Positions 31,664-34,341 of a stretch of DNA of 34,341 nt are shown here, piece after piece. Within the stretch, counting starts at the first letter, position 1, and each line of letters starts with the position of its first letter. The stretch is taken from positions 1 to 34,341 of the forward strand of contig JAEEZY010000035.1 in assembly GCA_016292015.1 (NCBI GenBank). Reading direction: 5' to 3'. Both the position numbers and the translations under genes were made by a program. Origin of the DNA: Bacteroidales bacterium (GTDB lineage: Bacteria; Bacteroidota; Bacteroidia; Bacteroidales; P3). Under the pieces are notes generated by a model, which saw only the letters and a program-made list of their open reading frames with translations, searched no databases and was not told the DNA's origin.

Positions 31664-34012
31664 ATGTCAACAAAAATCCTACTGTCGAAAATTGTAATAG
31701 CGTGCGGTTTGCTATGCTTCGCTGCCTGTGGGCAGATTGACAAGGCTTTGGAGGACAATCCAGACACAGAAATCATCTCAAACCTGCTTGGCAAAAAAGA
31801 GGAGAAAATAAAGGTTTTGGACGTTAACTTTGCTCCCGACTATAAAACTTTCACCGTCACTACCAATGTGGCACACGACGTTGGATATTACGAACTAAGT
31901 GACTCGAACAATGTCAAAGTGGAGGTCAAGGAGTCTATTGAGGGCATAGGGATGGCAAAGTTCACCACACCACGACTGAAAGAAATAAGAAACATCGAAG
32001 CTGAGAGTGTATCAGAACTGGGAATAAAAATGCTGGTCTTGATTGACCGAACACTCCCCCAATCAAACCTCGACGAACTACGAGCCCTTGTGGCGGAAAT
32101 GCGGACAACTTTCAATAACGACAACCTTTATGTTGCTTTTATGGACAGCAATCGCGTTTCGGAAACAATGTTGGCCTCCGATTATGTACTTGGCAAACAT
32201 TTCGTCAAGTCGCAATCAAAGTATGTGTTTTTATACAGGTCGATGCTTCAGAAACGCCAAGAAATGTTACAACATGAAGATTGTTGGCAAGATGCGACAA
32301 GGATGATTCTGCTTACCTTCTCCGGCGAGAAAGTCTATCACGATGGCAGTGATGAACCACTTGACCCTGACCATTTTCTGTTTCAAGAGCAACTAACCAA
32401 CAGCGATTCGAATCCAGACGATACCACATTTGTTGCTTACTACACCAGTCCGAATCATGGACAAAACGAAGAGGACGACTATGCAAAAAATGTTCTACGC
32501 ATTTTCTGCATAAACACAGGGGGGGAATATATCGACAAATTCAACTGGGTAACATTCAAGCGTGAGATGTACAAAACCTTGGATATTCACACACCCGACA
32601 ATGAGTTCTTATTTGAAAATCCAGATAACAAAATCTACAGGGGTGACGTGAAACGGTTGATGGTCAGCTTTTATGACATTAAAGAGGATACACTTATGGG
32701 TTCATTCACAGCCTCCATTCACAAAGGTGAGATGTTCGACCCGATAATTGTAAAAGGTAAACCATTTCACCTCATTATCATTCAGGGTATCATTCTTGGG
32801 ATATTCCTCATAACATTGGTTTACTTAGTGATACAGATAATAATACCTTTCATATCGTACATTCTTTTCCGGCGCAAGTATGTGGTCAAATACACCGGTC
32901 GAGGAATGAGTTTCGACAGCAAGCCTGTAGAAGAGTGTTGTTACCTCTGCAAGGCACCATTTGAAAAAGGCGATGACATTGTGGTCAAGTGCGAGCACAC
33001 AACACACAAATCATGCTGGGACGAAAACTCGTACCACTGCCCCGAGTATAGCGACCGATGTAAACATGGCTCCCACTACTACAATGCCCACCGAATACTC
33101 GACCCACGCAATGCTCCATATTACCTGAAATGGCTTTTGACTGCCATCGGAGCATCAGTATTTGCTTGGTTGTTGTTCTTGATGTATGTGCATTTCGACT
33201 ACTATTCAAATCTTTATCCATTCTCTCATTCCTCTGTCACACAACCGCCATTTTTGGGGCTCTCCATTGCTTTTTTCCTGACAATTGGCCTCTCGACTCT
33301 CGCTTTGCGTCGCAGAACGACTTTCAAGGCTTTGCTGTCAGTATCACTTCGAACTATAATCGCATCTGTCGGATGCTATCTTTCATTTATGCTTGTAAAC
33401 TTGGTAACATTCATTTTCAACATTAATAATTACACTTTCCTCATCAATTGGATACCGTGGACTTTGTCAGGTTTTATTATTGCAACCTGCACCACCTTCG
33501 CCACAAGCATTCGCCACAGTCGGTGGATTCTTCTGGCAAGCGTATTGGTCGGATTTCTGTCCATGTATGCATGGAACACCCTTTTCTGCTTTTTCGAACT
33601 TGACTTCAGGCTATTCACCCTTCTGAGTTTTGTCATCTACAGTATCGGTCTTGCCCTGGCCATCGCAGTTGCTGCACCTCGTTCCGAACGCTATTTTTTA
33701 AAGGTTCAAGGTGCTGTTAAAGATATGGATGTGGCTCTTTACAAATGGATGCGCAACAATCCTGATCGCATTGTGACTATAGGCAAGTCTGTGGACTGTT
33801 CTCTTCAGCTTTCATGGGACATCATGTCGGATGTGGCTCCTGTCCAAGCTGAGATACGAATGAAAAAACGAATACCTTATCTTGTCGCATTGGAAAGGGG
33901 GGTGTTCTCACATGGCAGGGCTATCCTCCCCAACAAAAAAATCAGACTCTACCACGGCAAGTCATTCACAATAGGCCAGACAACTTTCACCTATATTGAG
34001 AAAGACCGTTGA
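31664..34012 (+). CDS. Membrane protein with vWA-like, RING-type and FHA-like domains (candidate E3)
   Basis: The 782-aa product starts with a lipobox-like signal (FAA-Cys22), so residues ~23-365 are likely periplasmic. This part contains a degenerate vWA-like fold: IKMLVLIDRT at 121-130, MILLTFSGEKVYHDGSD later. A first membrane helix (~369-399) is followed by a RING-type zinc site: C426-x2-C429, C443-x-H445, H448-x2-C451, C459-x6-C466, a C3H2C3 pattern with a wide final pair. Six further membrane helices span ~487-670. An FHA-like domain lies at ~700-780 (RIVTIGKS, GVFSHGRAI, FTIGQTTFTYIE). Predicted topology puts RING and FHA in the cytoplasm. RING fingers in E3s bind E2s; FHA domains bind phospho-Thr and regulate several T6SSs. 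The combination in one protein at the end of this operon is unusual. Confidence 0.85.
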   Translation: MSTKILLSKIVIACGLLCFAACGQIDKALEDNPDTEIISNLLGKKEEKIKVLDVNFAPDYKTFTVTTNVAHDVGYYELSDSNNVKVEVKESIEGIGMAKFTTPRLKEIRNIEAESVSELGIKMLVLIDRTLPQSNLDELRALVAEMRTTFNNDNLYVAFMDSNRVSETMLASDYVLGKHFVKSQSKYVFLYRSMLQKRQEMLQHEDCWQDATRMILLTFSGEKVYHDGSDEPLDPDHFLFQEQLTNSDSNPDDTTFVAYYTSPNHGQNEEDDYAKNVLRIFCINTGGEYIDKFNWVTFKREMYKTLDIHTPDNEFLFENPDNKIYRGDVKRLMVSFYDIKEDTLMGSFTASIHKGEMFDPIIVKGKPFHLIIIQGIILGIFLITLVYLVIQIIIPFISYILFRRKYVVKYTGRGMSFDSKPVEECCYLCKAPFEKGDDIVVKCEHTTHKSCWDENSYHCPEYSDRCKHGSHYYNAHRILDPRNAPYYLKWLLTAIGASVFAWLLFLMYVHFDYYSNLYPFSHSSVTQPPFLGLSIAFFLTIGLSTLALRRRTTFKALLSVSLRTIIASVGCYLSFMLVNLVTFIFNINNYTFLINWIPWTLSGFIIATCTTFATSIRHSRWILLASVLVGFLSMYAWNTLFCFFELDFRLFTLLSFVIYSIGLALAIAVAAPRSERYFLKVQGAVKDMDVALYKWMRNNPDRIVTIGKSVDCSLQLSWDIMSDVAPVQAEIRMKKRIPYLVALERGVFSHGRAILPNKKIRLYHGKSFTIGQTTFTYIEKDR

Positions 34013-34138
34013 CTTTTTTTCGATGAGAAATAAATTTGTTTGATAGTATTGCATATTGTTATGCCAATTAAGCATACTTGTGAGTTATCACACTGATAAC
34101 CCACATCTTACAAACGGCACAAGTCTATCCGCTTCGTC
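34013..34138. other. AT-rich gap after the operon
   Basis: No gene is seen. A T-run (CTTTTTTTCG) follows the last stop without a clear stem. TAAATTTG at 34031-34038 matches the TAnnTTTG box but is in AT-rich DNA. A stop at 34097-34099 precedes the open frame leading into the comM fragment. Confidence 0.5.
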
Positions 34139-34341
34139 GAACTGCCTGAATTTAAGCGTACTGCGCTCGAAGTCTTGCGTCAACCTATGGAAGAACGCCG
34201 CGTCACCATCAGCCGCGCCAAGACCTCCATCGAATACCCCGCAGCCTTCATGCTCATCGCAGCCATGAACCCCTGCCCCTGCGGCTACTACAACCACCCC
34301 ACCGTCGAATGCACCTGCCCCCCGGGCGCCGTCCGCCGCTA
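34139..34341 (+). pseudogene. comM internal fragment (5'-truncated), continuing into position 1
   Basis: From 34139 the plus strand encodes [54 protein letters not shown], the region of ComM after LFLDELPEFKR. The match starts abruptly at ELPEF; upstream residues are unrelated and a stop lies at 34097. The frame is the same as that from base 2, so joining the ends yields one open frame from 34139 to 478. There is no N-terminal half or Walker A. An in-frame ATG at 34187 could start a shortened product. The breakpoint at about 34138 is probably a recombination junction. Confidence 0.85.
34282..34341. repeat. Terminal direct repeat, right copy
   Basis: This is identical over all 60 bases to positions 1-60, ending exactly at the window end. 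See the left copy for interpretation. Confidence 0.95.

Overview
The window reads as Bacteroidota (probably Bacteroidales) DNA. The evidence is a type IX secretion C-terminal sorting domain, FISUMP-like secreted proteins, TAnnTTTG promoter boxes, AT-rich leaders with little Shine-Dalgarno signal, and a type VI secretion system (T6SS) whose Hcp, TssH and VgrG look like the Bacteroidota (T6SSiii-like) branch. No rRNA, tRNA, CRISPR, integrase, transposase or replication gene was seen.

Left flank (1-6.9 kb). The window opens in the 3' part of a comM/yifB gene. A minus-strand DUF4143-type AAA ATPase follows, with three GGCGAC repeats spaced 33 bp apart in front of it, then a decayed second copy of the comM 3' end. 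Next come two minus-strand secreted proteins (a 785-aa repeat/coiled-coil/FISUMP protein and a small T9SS-sorted protein). An 840-bp non-coding region follows, with 76-bp tandem repeats that form co-varying hairpins and a long pyrimidine tract. A small secreted FISUMP protein and a strong terminator close the flank.

Main locus (6.9-34.0 kb). All genes are on the plus strand, closely spaced, in one apparent transcription unit. The order is tssH, a lipoprotein, tssB, tssC, two hcp genes, a double-Hcp-like gene, a giant vgrG with a poly-serine tract, a beta-helical spike-like protein, a DUF4280 PAAR-like tip, a PEGA-repeat protein, an unknown protein, an E1-like enzyme, tssG, tssK, tssE, tssF, a ubiquitin-like protein (Ubl), an E2-like enzyme, two exported proteins, and a 782-aa membrane protein with a vWA-like region, a RING-type zinc finger and an FHA-like domain. 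TssJ/L/M are absent and I do not recognise TssN-TssR. The last three products are the best candidates for a trans-envelope complex.

The central observation is that a complete-looking ubiquitin-style cascade (E1, E2 with HPN and active-site Cys, a Ubl ending in Gly, and a membrane RING protein as candidate E3) is interleaved with the T6SS baseplate genes. My inference is that Ubl conjugation controls assembly, recycling or loading of this contractile injection machine.

Two DNA-level features also stand out. Many intergenic gaps of the operon are filled by 7-bp tandem repeats of differing sequence, often overlapping the upstream stop codon and the downstream start codon. The last 60 bases of the window are identical to the first 60, and joining them yields one open 5'-truncated comM frame. 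The sequence is therefore a 34,281-bp circle, a tandem duplication, or an assembly loop.
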